Below are positions 37,816-45,686 of a stretch of 64,000 nucleotides of DNA, in pieces. A model generated the notes under the pieces. The model had not been told where the DNA came from, did not search any database, and saw only the letters and a list, made by a program, of their open reading frames with translations. The DNA is taken from assembly GCA_037045435.1 (NCBI GenBank), contig JBAOID010000021.1, positions 13,135 to 77,134 of the forward strand. The letters are read 5' to 3'. The position numbers were made by a program, and so were the translations under genes. This DNA comes from CBDUEF01 sp018063485 (GTDB taxonomy: Bacteria > Pseudomonadota > Alphaproteobacteria > Rhodobacterales > Rhodobacteraceae). Numbering within the stretch: position 1 is the stretch's first letter; each line of letters begins with the position of its first letter.

Positions 37816-38856
37816 ATGTTGGTCTTGGGACTTGCGGCGGCGCTTTGGGCCTTGGGTTGGGTGATGGCGGTTCCGGTGCGGTTGCGCTGGGGGATGATCA
37901 CGCTGCTGTGGCTGGCGGTGATTGTGGCGCATCTGGCCTTGCCGGAAGGATCTGGGTTGCGGCTGGCGATGGGCGGTGATGCGCGCGCCTGGCTGGTGCT
38001 GGGCGGCGTGGCGGCGCTGGTTTTGGGCTATATGCGGGTGTTGCGGCGGCTGCGGGTGGTGCCGGTGGCAGCGCCCAAAGCAGGGTTTTCCGATACCGAG
38101 CTGGAGCGCTATGCCCGTCATATCATGCTGCGCGAAATCGGTGGGCCGGGTCAAAAGCGGCTGAAGGCGGCCAAGGTTCTGGTGGTGGGGGCCGGGGGGC
38201 TGGGCTCGCCGGTGATGTTGTATCTGGCGGCGGCAGGCGTGGGCACCATTGGCGTGATTGATGATGATGTGGTGGAAGGGTCGAACCTGCAACGGCAGAT
38301 CATCCACAGCGATGGGCGAACCGGCATGGCCAAGGTGCAATCGGCGGAAATCGCGATGAAGGCGCTGAACCCGTTTATCGAGGTGCGACCTTACCGGCGG
38401 CGGTTGGAGGCGGAGATCGTGGCGGATCTGGTGGCGGAATATGATCTGGTGCTGGACGGGACCGATAATTTCGACACCCGCTATCTGGTGAACCGGGCCT
38501 GTGTTGTAGCGGGTAAGCCTTTGATTGCGGGGGCGATTACGCAATGGGAGGGGCAACTTTCGCTCTATCATCCGGCGGCGGGTGGCCCTTGTTTTGAATG
38601 CGTCTTTCCGGTGCGGCCCGCGCCGGGGATGGTGCCAACCTGTGCCGAGGCGGGGGTGGCAGCGCCTTTGCCCGGCGTGATTGGCGCGATGATGGCGATG
38701 GAGGCGGTGAAATGGATTACCGGCGCCGGGCAGGGTTTGGCCGGGCGGTTGATGATCCATGACGCGCTTTATGCCGAGACGCGGATGATTGCGGTGAAGC
38801 GGCGGGATGAGTGCGGCTGTTGTGGGAAGGCTGTTTCAGCCGAAGCGGTAGCTTGA
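37816..38856 (+). CDS. moeB: HesA/MoeB/ThiF family adenylyltransferase with N-terminal membrane anchor
   Basis: 346 residues. Residues about 1-75 hold three hydrophobic segments (LVLGLAAALWALGWVMAV, GMITLLWLAVIVAHLAL, AWLVLGGVAALVLGYMRV). The MoeB/ThiF domain follows: YARHIMLREIGGPGQKRLKA, ATP-binding VLVVGAGGLGSPVMLYLAAA, DDDVVEGSNLQRQIIHSDGR, the catalytic Cys region PGMVPTCAEAGVAAPLPGVI near residue 270, and C-terminal zinc cysteines in DECGCCGK with an earlier pair, PCFECVF. It activates the C-terminus of MoaD/ThiS-type sulfur carriers by adenylation. The membrane anchor is unusual for the family. Gene follows dut by 8 nt; its end overlaps the dioxygenase gene on the other strand. Confidence 0.9.
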   Translation: MLVLGLAAALWALGWVMAVPVRLRWGMITLLWLAVIVAHLALPEGSGLRLAMGGDARAWLVLGGVAALVLGYMRVLRRLRVVPVAAPKAGFSDTELERYARHIMLREIGGPGQKRLKAAKVLVVGAGGLGSPVMLYLAAAGVGTIGVIDDDVVEGSNLQRQIIHSDGRTGMAKVQSAEIAMKALNPFIEVRPYRRRLEAEIVADLVAEYDLVLDGTDNFDTRYLVNRACVVAGKPLIAGAITQWEGQLSLYHPAAGGPCFECVFPVRPAPGMVPTCAEAGVAAPLPGVIGAMMAMEAVKWITGAGQGLAGRLMIHDALYAETRMIAVKRRDECGCCGKAVSAEAVA

Positions 38857-39630
38857 AGCAGTGACGCCGCCGAAGACGTTATTGTCGTGATAAACGAGGG
38901 TAGCCCTTTCGGATTCGGCAGCCCCGAGGGCGGCAAAAAGCGGGACGAAATGGTCTTCTTGCGCATGGCAGGTGCGGGCATAGGGGGCGGAGTCCCAATT
39001 GAGCAGGCTTTGGGTGCGGGCGGGGGAGGGTTTTGCCAGCGTGTCGGCCAGCCAATGATCAAAGGCGGCAGAAGGGATTTTCGCGCCAGGGCCAAACAGG
39101 CGCAGGTTGTGATAGCTAAGGCCAGAGCCGACAATCAGCACGCCTTCATCACGCAGCGGAGCAAGGGCGCGGCCAAGAGCGAAATGCGCGGCGGGGTCAT
39201 AGCCCTGTTGCAGCGAGATTTGAAACAGCGGCACATCGGCGCGCGGATACATGACGAAGGCCGGAACGAAAGTGCCGTGGTCATAGCCTTGGGCTGGATC
39301 AAGGCGTGTGGGCAGACCTGCGGCGGCAATCAGATTTGCCGCGCGTTGGGCGATCTCGGGCGCGCCGGGGGAATTATAGGTGATCTGATAGGTCTCGGGC
39401 GGAAAGCCCGAGTAATCATAGACCATGCCGGGGGATTTGCCTGACATCACGGCGAATTCCGGGCTTTCCCAATGGCCCGAGATCATCAGAATGGCGCGAG
39501 GAGTGGTGCCGATTTCCTCGGGCATCCGGGCGAGGGAGGCCTCCAGGCTGGCCAGCACGTCACGCATTTTGGGAATCCAGGGCCAGGGGCCGCCGCCGTG
39601 GCTGATGAAATAGGTGGGGAGTTTGGACAT
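38836..39630 (-). CDS. LigB-type extradiol ring-cleavage dioxygenase (DODA family)
   Basis: 264 residues. Family blocks: TYFISHGGGPWPWIPKMRDV (first His of the metal site), ILMISGHWESPEFAVMS, PAQGYDHGTFVPAFVMYP (His), and GSGLSYHNLRLFG. The DODA subgroup cleaves catecholic substrates such as 4,5-DOPA and is often of unknown in vivo role. Start at 39630 has GAGGAT upstream; in-frame residues up to 39912 have no ribosome site. It shares 21 nt with the 3' end of the opposite moeB. Confidence 0.9.
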   Translation of the reverse strand: MSKLPTYFISHGGGPWPWIPKMRDVLASLEASLARMPEEIGTTPRAILMISGHWESPEFAVMSGKSPGMVYDYSGFPPETYQITYNSPGAPEIAQRAANLIAAAGLPTRLDPAQGYDHGTFVPAFVMYPRADVPLFQISLQQGYDPAAHFALGRALAPLRDEGVLIVGSGLSYHNLRLFGPGAKIPSAAFDHWLADTLAKPSPARTQSLLNWDSAPYARTCHAQEDHFVPLFAALGAAESERATLVYHDNNVFGGVTASSYRFG

Positions 39631-39826
39631 GGTATCCTCGCAGATCATGGGGGCAGTTTGCGCTTTGTGCGCGGTGCGATCAATTGGCGGAAACGGGCGG
39701 GGCGTTGTGCGCAGATGAACAGAAGGGAAAGGGCGCGCGCCCTCTTGCCCCTTCCCCCTCTGGCCTGTCATAAACGCTGGCAGAGACCTGACTGCCAGAT
39801 CAAAATCGTAACCGGGAGTTGACCAA

Positions 39827-40612
39827 ATGAGAATCGCAGCCGCCCTGATGGGGCTTGCCATGACTGTTTCCACTGCGGCTTTTGCGCAAAGCCTGCCCGA
39901 TCTGGGCGGCAAGGAAGTGGTTGTGGTGACCGAAAACGCCTACCCGCCGTTGCAGTTCACCGACAAGGACGGCAAGGCGATTGGCTGGGAATATGACGCG
40001 ATGGCGGAATTGGCCAAGCGGTTGAATTTCACCCTCAAGATCGAGAATTCGTCATGGGATGCGATGATCCCGGCGGTGTCGGAGGGCCAGTATGACATTG
40101 GCATGACGGGAATCACCATCAAGGACGACCGCAAGGAAAAAGTCGATTTTTCCGAGCCCTATATGCGATCGGAAATGGTGATGCTGGTGAGGGGCGATGA
40201 AAGCCGCTTTACTGATGCCAAGAGCTTTGGTGCGGATGAAAAGCTGTTGGTGGCAGCACAGCCGGGAACGACGCCGTTTTACACTGCCGTGTATGAGGTG
40301 CTGGACGGCAATGAGGCCAATCCGCGGGTGAAGCTGTTCGAGACCTTTGGCGCGACGGTCGAGGCGCTGAAATCGGGCGATGTCGATCTGGTCTTGACCG
40401 ATGGCACCGCGGGTGCGGGCTATGTTGCGGCCTCGGATGGCAAGTTGAAGATTGTGGGCGAGAAGTTGGGAGTTGAGGATTTCGGCTTCATCTTCCCCAA
40501 GGGCTCGGATCTGGTGGCACCGATCAATGCCGGGATCGAGGCGATGAAGGCCGATGGCACGATTGAGGCGCTGAACAAGAAATGGTTCCTTGATTACAAG
40601 ATGGGTCAGTGA
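39827..40612 (+). CDS. ABC transporter substrate-binding protein, polar amino acid family
   Basis: 261 residues with a cleavable signal (RIAAALMGLAMTVSTAAFAQ). SBP family 3 text follows: VVVVTENAYPPLQFTDKDGK, IGWEYDAMAELAKRLNFTLK, YDIGMTGITIKDDRKEKVDF, SEPYMRSEMVM, and VLTDGTAGAGYVAASDGKLK. It captures an amino acid or opine-like solute in the periplasm. The ATG at 39827 follows a GGGAG site. A terminator-like hairpin at 40636 separates it from its permease. No ATPase gene is adjacent, so the energising subunit must be elsewhere. Confidence 0.92.
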   Translation: MRIAAALMGLAMTVSTAAFAQSLPDLGGKEVVVVTENAYPPLQFTDKDGKAIGWEYDAMAELAKRLNFTLKIENSSWDAMIPAVSEGQYDIGMTGITIKDDRKEKVDFSEPYMRSEMVMLVRGDESRFTDAKSFGADEKLLVAAQPGTTPFYTAVYEVLDGNEANPRVKLFETFGATVEALKSGDVDLVLTDGTAGAGYVAASDGKLKIVGEKLGVEDFGFIFPKGSDLVAPINAGIEAMKADGTIEALNKKWFLDYKMGQ

Positions 40613-40635
40613 GTCTGGCGGCCCCCGAATCTGAT

Positions 40636-40660
40636 GGCCCCGGAGTGATCCGGGGCCTTT
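40636..40660 (+). terminator. Intrinsic terminator between binding-protein and permease genes
   Basis: Perfect 9-bp stem GGCCCCGGA / TCCGGGGCC (40636-40644, 40649-40657) with loop GTGA and TTT at 40658-40660, 24 nt after the binding-protein stop. It can keep the binding protein in excess of the permease. Repeats the layout seen at 9167-9191. Confidence 0.75.
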
Positions 40661-40664
40661 GTCT

Positions 40665-41456
40665 ATGACCCCGAAACAGGATCAGGATTTTCCATACTGG
40701 CTGGTGGTGCTTTGCGCCATCGGGCTGGGGCTGTTTTATCAGGTCTGGGCCTCGGATATCTATTCGCAAGTGATGCGGACGCTGGCCAAGGGCTTGTGGA
40801 TCACGGTGTTTGTGGCCGTAGTGGCCTATGGAATGGCCTGCATCCTGGGGCTTGCGCTGGCGCTGGCGGGGATGTCGCGGTTTGCGGTGCTGCGGCAGGT
40901 GGCGCGGTTTTACATCGAGGTGATGCGCGGCATTCCGATCATGGTTTTGCTCTTGTATGTGGCCTTTGCGGCGGCACCTGGGTTTGTGATGGCGCTGAAC
41001 TGGGTGATCACGCCTTTGGGGTTCGAGCCGATGGGGACGCGGGATTTTCCGCTGCTGTGGCGTGCGGTGATTGCGCTGACGCTGGCCTATTCGGCGTTTC
41101 TGGCCGAGGTGTTCCGGGCCGGGTTGCAAGCGGTGGACCAAGGCCAGATCGAGGCGGCGCAGGCGCTGGGGCTGAGTGGCTGGCAGCGCTTTCGGCTGGT
41201 GGTCTTTCCGCAGGCGTTTCGGATGATCCTGCCGCCTCTGGGCAATGATTTCGTGGCGATGGTGAAGGATAGTTCCCTGGTTTCGGTGCTCGGGGTGTCG
41301 GATGTGACCCAACTGGGCAAGGTGACGGCGGCGGGGAATTTCAGGTATTTCGAGACCTATAATATTGTGGCGCTGATCTATCTGACAATGACGATCGGGC
41401 TGTCTTTGGTATTGCGCCGGTTGGAGCGGCGGCTGAAGGCGCGCAACGAAAGGTGA
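40665..41456 (+). CDS. Amino acid ABC transporter permease
   Basis: 263 residues, HisM/GlnP type. N-terminal membrane segments (YWLVVLCAIGLGLFYQVW), then the HisMQ-type segment LWITVFVAVVAYGMACILGL, EVMRGIPIMVLLLYVAF, and EAA loop AAQALGLSGWQRFRLVVFPQ followed by LPPLGNDFVAMVKDSSLVSV. A single permease can homodimerise. Start ATG 40665 lies immediately after the hairpin; a TTG two codons upstream is possible. The gene ends before the M3 peptidase. No ATPase gene follows. Confidence 0.9.
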   Translation: MTPKQDQDFPYWLVVLCAIGLGLFYQVWASDIYSQVMRTLAKGLWITVFVAVVAYGMACILGLALALAGMSRFAVLRQVARFYIEVMRGIPIMVLLLYVAFAAAPGFVMALNWVITPLGFEPMGTRDFPLLWRAVIALTLAYSAFLAEVFRAGLQAVDQGQIEAAQALGLSGWQRFRLVVFPQAFRMILPPLGNDFVAMVKDSSLVSVLGVSDVTQLGKVTAAGNFRYFETYNIVALIYLTMTIGLSLVLRRLERRLKARNER

Positions 41457-41504
41457 TCTGATTGCGCGGCTGCGCCGCAAGTCCTGTCTGCGCTGACGCG
41501 CGGG

Positions 41505-41524
41505 GCCTTGCCAAAGGGCAAGGC
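41505..41524 (+). terminator. Hairpin after permease gene
   Basis: Perfect stem GCCTTGCC / GGCAAGGC (41505-41512, 41517-41524) with loop AAAG, 49 nt after the permease stop. No T-run follows directly (GGGGAATTT), so it may be a Rho-assisted terminator or a stabilising hairpin. Confidence 0.5.
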
Positions 41525-41598
41525 GGGGAATTTGGCAAATGGTGGGGCTGGACCTTTGGGCGGGGGCTGCATAGCTTTCGCAGCAAAGGAGATTTGCC

Positions 41599-43605
41599 AT
41601 GAATGCTGTAGTGTCGGATTGGGTTGGAGAATTTGGTTTGCCGCCGTTTGCGGCGATCAAGGATGAGGATTTCGGCCCGGCGTTTGAGGTGGCTTTGACC
41701 GAGGCGCGAGGCAATATCGCAGCGATTGCCGAAGGGCATGATACGCCGACATTTGCCAATGTGATCGAGGCGATGGAATTGGCGCAAGGCTTGCTTGATC
41801 GGGTTTCGGGGTTGTTTTACAATCTGGCCGGGGCGGACAGCACGCCTGCGCGCGAGGCTTTGCAGCGCGATCTGGCGCCGAAGCTGTCGGCGTTTTCTTC
41901 GGAAGTGACGAATAACAAAGCGTTGTTTGGCAAGATCGAGGATCTGTGGGAGCGGCGGGCGGGCTTGGGTTTGACGGTTGAGCAGGCGCGGGTGCTGGAG
42001 TTGTATCGGCAGATGTTCGTGCGATCTGGCGCGATGCTGGAGGGGGCTCAGGCCGCGCGGTTAACGGCGGTGAAAGCGCGGTTGGCAGTTTTGGGGACGG
42101 TGTTCAGCCAGAATGTGCTGGCCGAGGAGCGGTCCTGGTTCATGGAGTTGGCGGAGGGCGATCTGGAGGGGTTGCCCGCGTTTGTGGTGGCTGCGGTGCG
42201 GGCGGCGGGGGTGGAAAAGCGCGTGGCTGGCCCGGTGGTGACGCTCTCGCGGTCGCTTATCGTGCCATTTTTGCAGTTTTCGCCACGCCGGGCGTTGCGA
42301 AAACGCGCCTATGAGGCCTGGGTGGCGCGCGGGGCAAATGGGGGGGCGACAGATAACCGAGGGATTGCGGCGGAGACTTTGGCACTGCGCGAGGAGCGGG
42401 CGAAGCTGCTTGGCTATGCGTCATTTGCCGATTTCAAGCTGGAGCCGGAGATGGCGAAAACTCCGGCGGCGGTGCGGGAGTTGTTGATGCGGGTTTGGGC
42501 GCCTGCCAAGGTCAGGGCGCTGGCGGATGCGGCGTTGCTGGAGGCGCGGCTGCATGCGGACGGAATTTTCGGGCCGTTGGAGCCTTGGGATTGGCGCTAT
42601 TATTCCGAGGCGCGCCGGTTGGCCGAGCATGATCTCGATGAGGCGGCTCTGAAGCCTTATCTGGGGTTGGAGGCGATGCTGGCGGCCTGCTTTGATTGCG
42701 CCAACCGGCTGTTCGACTTGGAATTCCGGGCACTGGATGTACCGCTGTATCATCCCGATGCGCGGGCTTGGGAGGTGACGCGGGCAGGGCACCATATTGC
42801 GGTGTTCATTGGTGATTATTTCGCGCGCGGGTCGAAACGCTCGGGGGCGTGGTGTTCGGCGATACGCTCACAGCGCAAATTGGGCGGCGAGGTGCGGCCC
42901 ATCGTGGTGAACATCTGCAATTTCGCCAAGGGGGATCCGACGCTGTTGTCTTATGATGATGCGCGCACGTTGTTCCATGAATTTGGCCATGCGCTGCATC
43001 AGATGCTGTCGGATGTGACCTATGGGTTCATCTCGGGCACCTCGGTGGCGCGCGATTTTGTCGAACTGCCAAGCCAGCTTTATGAGCATTGGCTGGAGGT
43101 GCCGGAAGTGTTGGAGAAACACGCACGGCATGTAGAGACGGGTGCGCCGATCCCTGCCGATATGCTGGCGCGGTTACTGGCGGCGGGCACCTATGATCAG
43201 GGCTTTGCCACGGTGGAATTTGTGGCCTCGGCGCTGGTGGATCTGGCGTTTCACGAGGGGCCGGCACCCGCTGATCCGATGCAGAAACAGGCCGAAGTGT
43301 TAGAGGCGATCGGGATGCCGCAGGCGATCAGGATGCGCCATGCGACGCCGCATTTTGCGCATGTGTTTTCGGGGGATGGGTATAGCTCGGGCTATTATTC
43401 CTACATGTGGTCCGAGGTGATGGACGCCGATGCGTTTGCGGCGTTTGAAGAGGCGGGCGACGCGTTTGATCGTGCCACGGCGGCGCGGCTGGAAGAGTTT
43501 ATTCTATCGGCTGGCGGGTCAGAGCCGCCGGACCTGCTTTATACCAGGTTTCGGGGGCGGATGCCGGGGGTTGAGCCTTTGCTGAAGGGGCGCGGTTTAG
43601 CGTAG
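41599..43605 (+). CDS. M3 family oligopeptidase (oligopeptidase A/Dcp-like)
   Basis: 668 residues. Zinc metallopeptidase motif LFHEFGHALHQMLSDVTYGF near residues 457-476 (HEFGH plus the downstream Glu within the YEHWLEVP region). N-terminal part FGLPPFAAIKDEDFGPAFEV is typical of PrlC/Dcp. It cleaves short peptides in the cytoplasm and completes protein turnover or recycles signal peptides. Length matches the family. A good AAAGGAG site precedes the ATG. Its 3' end overlaps the convergent GlxA-type regulator by 9 nt. Confidence 0.94.
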   Translation: MNAVVSDWVGEFGLPPFAAIKDEDFGPAFEVALTEARGNIAAIAEGHDTPTFANVIEAMELAQGLLDRVSGLFYNLAGADSTPAREALQRDLAPKLSAFSSEVTNNKALFGKIEDLWERRAGLGLTVEQARVLELYRQMFVRSGAMLEGAQAARLTAVKARLAVLGTVFSQNVLAEERSWFMELAEGDLEGLPAFVVAAVRAAGVEKRVAGPVVTLSRSLIVPFLQFSPRRALRKRAYEAWVARGANGGATDNRGIAAETLALREERAKLLGYASFADFKLEPEMAKTPAAVRELLMRVWAPAKVRALADAALLEARLHADGIFGPLEPWDWRYYSEARRLAEHDLDEAALKPYLGLEAMLAACFDCANRLFDLEFRALDVPLYHPDARAWEVTRAGHHIAVFIGDYFARGSKRSGAWCSAIRSQRKLGGEVRPIVVNICNFAKGDPTLLSYDDARTLFHEFGHALHQMLSDVTYGFISGTSVARDFVELPSQLYEHWLEVPEVLEKHARHVETGAPIPADMLARLLAAGTYDQGFATVEFVASALVDLAFHEGPAPADPMQKQAEVLEAIGMPQAIRMRHATPHFAHVFSGDGYSSGYYSYMWSEVMDADAFAAFEEAGDAFDRATAARLEEFILSAGGSEPPDLLYTRFRGRMPGVEPLLKGRGLA

Positions 43606-44559
43606 CTCCTTGGGAGAGCGGCCAAAGTGGCCGCGAAAGGCGCGCGACAGGGTTGAGGCTGAAGAGAAGCCGCAGCGCAGGGCGACTTCGGCAAACGGGT
43701 GCCGGGTGTCGGTGATCATGCGACGGGCGGCTTGCAGGCGCAGCGAAAGAGCATAGGCGGCGGGGGTTGTGCCGAGGCTGGCGCGGAACAGTTGCTCAAG
43801 TCGGCGGGGAGAAAGGCCGACAGCGCGAGCGGTTTCAGTGGCGGTTTCTGGAGTGTCGAGTGTCGATTCCATCCGCGCTATCGCGGCAGCGATGCGCGGA
43901 TCGAGGCGGGTGTCATGGGCGGCGGTGCGCAGTTGCGGCTCGGCAGCGGGGCGAGGTGTGGTGATGAAGCTGGCGGCAACCTGACGGGCGAGGCCCGCGC
44001 CGTGGCGGCACTGGATCAGGTGCAGCATCATATCGCCAGCGGGGGCGGCACCACCCGCAGTAAAGCGCGTACGGTCAATGACATAGCGGTCAGGGACCAC
44101 ATCAATATCGGGATGGGCGGCGGCGAGATCTTCGAGGTCTTCCCAATGCACGGTGGCCTTGTGGCCGTTGAGCAGGCCGGCGCGGGCCAGCACCCAAGCG
44201 CCGGCGTCGATGCCACCGATAGCGGCAAAGCGGGGGGCGATACGGGCAAGATCGCGGATAAGGGGGGCGGTTGCCACCTCGGATTGGCGAAAGCCTGCGA
44301 TGACGATCAGGGCATCGGCACCTTCGGACGTGGTGAGCGGGCCCATCGAGGGCAGTTCGATGCCGCAGGTGAGGGGTGCGGCTTGGCCCGCGGGGGTGAC
44401 CACACGCCAACGATAAGTATCGCTGCCAAGGTGGCGATTGGCCGAGCGCAGCGGGTCGAGAGTGGAGGCAACTTCGAGGATCGAGGCCTGCGGCAGCACC
44501 AGGAGTGCGAGGGTGAGCGGTTGCTGCGATGCAGCAAAAATCGTTGCGGGTTTTGCCAT
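43597..44559 (-). CDS. GlxA-type transcriptional regulator (DJ-1/PfpI + AraC), candidate carnitine catabolism regulator
   Basis: 320 residues. N-terminal DJ-1/PfpI-like domain (LTLALLVLPQASILEVASTL, ALIVIAGFRQSEVA, AAIGGIDAGAWVLARAGLLN) lacking an obvious catalytic Cys in the usual place, and a C-terminal AraC domain (ETARAVGLSPRRLEQLFRAS, then FAEVALRCGFSSASTLSRAF). This is the layout of CdhR and GbdR, which in Pseudomonas sense carnitine and glycine betaine. It is divergent from the dehydrocarnitine cleavage gene with about 70 nt between, so it is very probably the activator of that operon. Start at 44559 chosen to avoid overlap with the operon's leader. Confidence 0.88.
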   Translation of the reverse strand: MAKPATIFAASQQPLTLALLVLPQASILEVASTLDPLRSANRHLGSDTYRWRVVTPAGQAAPLTCGIELPSMGPLTTSEGADALIVIAGFRQSEVATAPLIRDLARIAPRFAAIGGIDAGAWVLARAGLLNGHKATVHWEDLEDLAAAHPDIDVVPDRYVIDRTRFTAGGAAPAGDMMLHLIQCRHGAGLARQVAASFITTPRPAAEPQLRTAAHDTRLDPRIAAAIARMESTLDTPETATETARAVGLSPRRLEQLFRASLGTTPAAYALSLRLQAARRMITDTRHPFAEVALRCGFSSASTLSRAFRGHFGRSPKELR

Positions 44560-44632
44560 GAAAATTTCGTAAATCGTCACGCGGCGATTTGCAAGACGGA
44601 TATGCTTGCCGCAATCACTTTGGAGGATTCCC

Positions 44633-45552
44633 ATGCCCTTGGCTATGAACCGCGATGTCTTCATCACCTGTGCTGTCACCGGATCAGGCGGCACCCAGGA
44701 CCGCAGCCCGCATGTGCCGCGCTCGCCCGAGCAGATTGCCAAATCGGCAATTGATGCGGCCAAGGCGGGGGCTGCGGTGGTGCATTGCCATGTGCGTGAT
44801 CCTGAAACCGGCAAACCCAGCCGTGACCGCGCGCTCTACCGCGAGGTGACCGAGCGTATTCGCGATTCCGGCACCGATGTGGTGCTGAACCTGACGGCGG
44901 GCATGGGCGGGGATCTGCATGTTCGACGGCACCGAGGATATGGGCCGGATGGCCGCGGTAATTCCGATATGGCGGGGGCCGAGGAGCGGGTGGCGCATGT
45001 GGTGGAATGCCGCCCCGAGATTTGCACCCTCGATTGCGGCACGATGAACTTCAACGAGGCCGATTACGTGATGGTCAACACCCCCGGCATGTTGCGGGAT
45101 ATGGCCAAGCGAATGGTGGCGGCGGGTGTGCGGATCGAGATCGAGGCCTTTGACACCGGGCATTTGTGGCTGGCGAAAGAGTTGGCGAAAGAGGGGATCA
45201 TCCCCGCGCCGGTATTGGTTCAGCTTTGCATGGGCGTGCCATGGGGGGCGCCGGACGATCTGAACACCTTCATGGCGATGGTCAATAACGTGCCCGCCGA
45301 TTGGCATTGGAGCGCCTTTGCGATTGGGCGCAACGAGATGCCCTATGTGGCGGCGAGTGTCCTGGCTGGCGGCAATGTGCGCGTGGGGTTGGAGGACAAC
45401 TTGTGGCTGGACAAGGGCGTGCTGGCCACCAACGCGCAACTGGTGGAGCGGGCGGTAACGATCATCATCGAACCTTGGGGCGCGGGTGATCACGCCTGCC
45501 GAGGTGCGCGCGAAACTGAAGCTGGAAAAGCGCGGCGCCTTTGCCGAGGTAG
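44633..45552 (+). CDS. 3-keto-5-aminohexanoate cleavage (BKACE) family enzyme, dehydrocarnitine cleavage enzyme; frame breaks
   Basis: About 306 residues after correction. BKACE signatures: FITCAVTGSGGTQD, AAKAGAAVVHCHVRDPETGK (Zn His), VVLNLTAGMGG, and VLVQLCMGVPWGAPDDLNTF. Breaks: surplus C at about 44918 (CTGCATG), a missing base at about 44964 (ATTCCGATATG) and an indel at about 45483; corrected text reads GGDLMFDGTEDMGRMAAVIP and PWGARVITPAEVRAKL. A further surplus G at 45548-45549 would create the stop TAG at 45550-45552, just before a repeat. Linked carnitine dehydrogenase identifies the activity as 3-dehydrocarnitine + acetyl-CoA to betainyl-CoA + acetoacetate. GGAGG precedes the ATG at 44633. 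Confidence 0.87.
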
Positions 45553-45657
45553 GCCCCACCCTGACCCCCCCCCCGATAAGGGGGAGGCAAGCGCTTGCGG
45601 CCGCGGCCCATTCGCAGGATCATGATAAACCGCCCTCCCCCTTTTTGGGGAGGGGGC
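45553..45657. repeat. GC-rich intergenic palindromic repeat element
   Basis: Between the BKACE and dehydrogenase genes. It contains a C-run followed by GATAAGGGGGAGG, and then a second palindrome, CCCTCCCC (45633-45640) / GGGGAGGG (45647-45654), around CTTTTT. It resembles common intergenic palindromes of alphaproteobacteria that occur after stop codons. The uncorrected frame of the upstream gene reads through it, which would give an implausible proline-rich linker. It may tune expression between the two genes. Confidence 0.6.
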
Positions 45658-45686
45658 AATCCCCAGAACAACAAGGAAGTTCAAGC

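Noticed and set aside
45486..45686. N-terminal extension fusing carnitine dehydrogenase to the end of the BKACE gene
   Set aside because: It arises from an indel near 45483 plus a missing stop at 45550-45552 and would translate a palindromic repeat; ATG 45687 has its own AAGGAA site.
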